Notes under the pieces: generated by a model
What the model saw: only the letters and a program-made list of their open reading frames with translations
The model's database searches: none
What the model was told of the DNA's origin: nothing
DNA from: Thermodesulfobacteriota bacterium
Lineage (GTDB): Bacteria; Desulfobacterota; Desulfobulbia; Desulfobulbales; JBFMBH01
Assembly (NCBI GenBank): GCA_040755095.1
Contig: JBFMBH010000011.1
Coordinates: 1 to 52,953, forward strand
Direction: 5' to 3'
Length of the DNA stretch: 52,953 nt
In this document: positions 51,912 through 52,953 of the stretch, one piece after another
Layout of the letters: each line of letters opens with the position of its first letter
How positions within the stretch are numbered: the stretch's first letter is position 1
Translations under genes and position numbers: made by a program

Positions 51912-52953
51912 ATGACGATGTTGACGGACACGGCCGGGACCGTCCGCTTGCGGCCCTTGCGCCCGTCGGACTTGGTGGCCGGTGCCCTCGTGCTCTTCGT
52001 CTGCTCGCCCAAGAGCTACATCTTCTTCCGGGACCAGTTCAGCCTTCTTCTGGCGCCAGCCTTCCTGCTCTTCGCTTGGGCTTACCTGGCCTACAGCGGG
52101 CGTAGCCTGGGCAGGATGGCTTTCATTGGCCGTCTTCAGGAGGCCGAGCTGCTCAATATCGTCCTGCTCGCCTCGTTTTCCCTCAATGGTCTGGCAAGCC
52201 TCTTTCTCAACCCGATCTACTGGGTGGTGAGCAACTTTGTGAGCCTCTTCGGCTTCGTACTGGGCTGTTTTGGCATGTTCGAGCTCGGGAGCCGGCAGAC
52301 CACTCAGGCGGACAGCCGGACCATTCTGACGGTTTGCTTCTGGTTCCTTGTTGGCAAAGTCCTCCTGAACATGGCCTACACGGCTGTCGTGCCAACGGGT
52401 GAGTACGATTACCTCGATCGGGACTACCTGATCATCTTCTTCGCGGCCTACTACGTGGTGCGGACGCGACTGGCGTCAGGACTGCGGCAGATCATGGCCT
52501 CGGCGGTGCCCCTGGTGGTGATCACGGCCATTGTGTTGCTTATGAATTCACGGCTCTACGCGTTGAACATGGCGATCCTCCTGCTCTCTCTGGCCTGGCC
52601 GAGCCGGGTCCGTGCTGGCCGGCACCACTGGGGCCGGCGTCTTTTATTCTCCGGAGGCATTCTCCTGGCGATGACTGCGGCCTTTGTCGTGGTGTGGAAC
52701 TCGCCCATCATGGCGGTGCTCCGGGAACGTTTCGAAGTGATCCTGGCTGCGCAGGTTTCCGGAGTTCTGTCCGGCGAGGCCCGCAGCGAGGACGACCTGT
52801 CGTTTTTGCGCTACTATGAGATGATCTACGCCTTCCGGGATGTCTTCTCGCAATGGTCCTTCGCCGATCTCGGCCGGACTCTGGTGGGGAAGGGGATGGG
52901 GGCCTACTTCGTCTTCGACATCGAGAGCTTTCTCGACTTCGACAAGACCCCCT
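51912..52953 (+). CDS. polytopic membrane protein, probable polysaccharide polymerase (3' end cut by window)
   Basis: From ATG 51912 the frame stays open to the right edge, 347 codons with no stop. At least seven hydrophobic segments are visible (for example LVAGALVLFV, LLLAPAFLLFAWAYLAY, FVSLFGFVLGCF, IMASAVPLVVITAIVLLMNS, LFSGGILLAMTAAFVVVW). The order and position after wzx and a sulfotransferase suggest Wzy-type polymerase or O-antigen ligase. The large periplasmic loop typical of these begins near the end. No family motif could be matched, so the function is inferred. Confidence 0.65.
   Translation, partial: MTMLTDTAGTVRLRPLRPSDLVAGALVLFVCSPKSYIFFRDQFSLLLAPAFLLFAWAYLAYSGRSLGRMAFIGRLQEAELLNIVLLASFSLNGLASLFLNPIYWVVSNFVSLFGFVLGCFGMFELGSRQTTQADSRTILTVCFWFLVGKVLLNMAYTAVVPTGEYDYLDRDYLIIFFAAYYVVRTRLASGLRQIMASAVPLVVITAIVLLMNSRLYALNMAILLLSLAWPSRVRAGRHHWGRRLLFSGGILLAMTAAFVVVWNSPIMAVLRERFEVILAAQVSGVLSGEARSEDDLSFLRYYEMIYAFRDVFSQWSFADLGRTLVGKGMGAYFVFDIESFLDFDKTP

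Overview
This window looks like a piece of a high-GC chromosome from an anaerobic, Desulfobacterota-like (deltaproteobacterial) bacterium. Four features point that way: a true DsrC with both C-terminal cysteines, a futalosine-type menaquinone operon, an anaerobic (class III) ribonucleotide reductase, and envelope-export genes of a diderm. The species cannot be named from sequence alone. Coding density is high, most genes are on the plus strand, and many starts overlap the preceding stop (ATGA, TGATG). No rRNA, tRNA or CRISPR array was found, and no gene-free stretch exceeds 300 bases.

Layout. 0-3.3 kb: a topoisomerase-type zinc-finger protein (open at the left edge), an FmdB-type zinc ribbon protein, a secreted HhH-phospholipase D nuclease-like protein on the minus strand, an HD phosphohydrolase and an MTH1-like Nudix hydrolase. 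3.4-10.6 kb: a TetR regulator with its own operator, followed by mqnE, mqnC, a deaminase (mqnX-like), mqnA, menG/ubiE, ubiX and mqnP. This is most of the futalosine route from chorismate to menaquinone. 10.8-21.4 kb: a NifV-like synthase, an OB-fold lipoprotein, panE, metK-ahcY (the SAM cycle), birA, a tautomerase, ligA, acylphosphatase, and a zinc ribbon/ATP-grasp pair. 21.4-27 kb, minus strand: dsrC with its own promoter and terminator, then the nrdD-redoxin-nrdG operon preceded by two NrdR-type boxes exactly 31 bp apart, then nadB. 27-33 kb: a HAD hydrolase, an unknown gene bracketed by 56-bp inverted repeats, a CoA-binding protein, hisS, aspS and mltG.

33.2-53 kb is an exopolysaccharide locus: a YjbE-like Gly/Ala-rich secreted protein, a hairpin terminator, a YjbH-like outer-membrane protein, UDP-xylose synthase-like and sulfatase-like genes, then an eight-repeat SLBB export protein, a Wzz-like chain-length protein, a sugar-nucleotide dehydratase, SqdB (UDP-sulfoquinovose synthase), a Wzx flippase, a sulfotransferase and a Wzy-like membrane protein that runs off the window.

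This locus is interrupted at 38.1-42.9 kb by an accessory island. It holds two intact MntA/HepT (nucleotidyltransferase/HEPN) pairs, a third broken pair whose two halves flank a lone gspG pseudopilin gene, an AlbA_2/schlafen-type protein and an A/T-richer DUF6883-DUF4926 pair. The island and the sulfoquinovose/sulfotransferase exopolysaccharide locus around it are the least conventional parts of the window.
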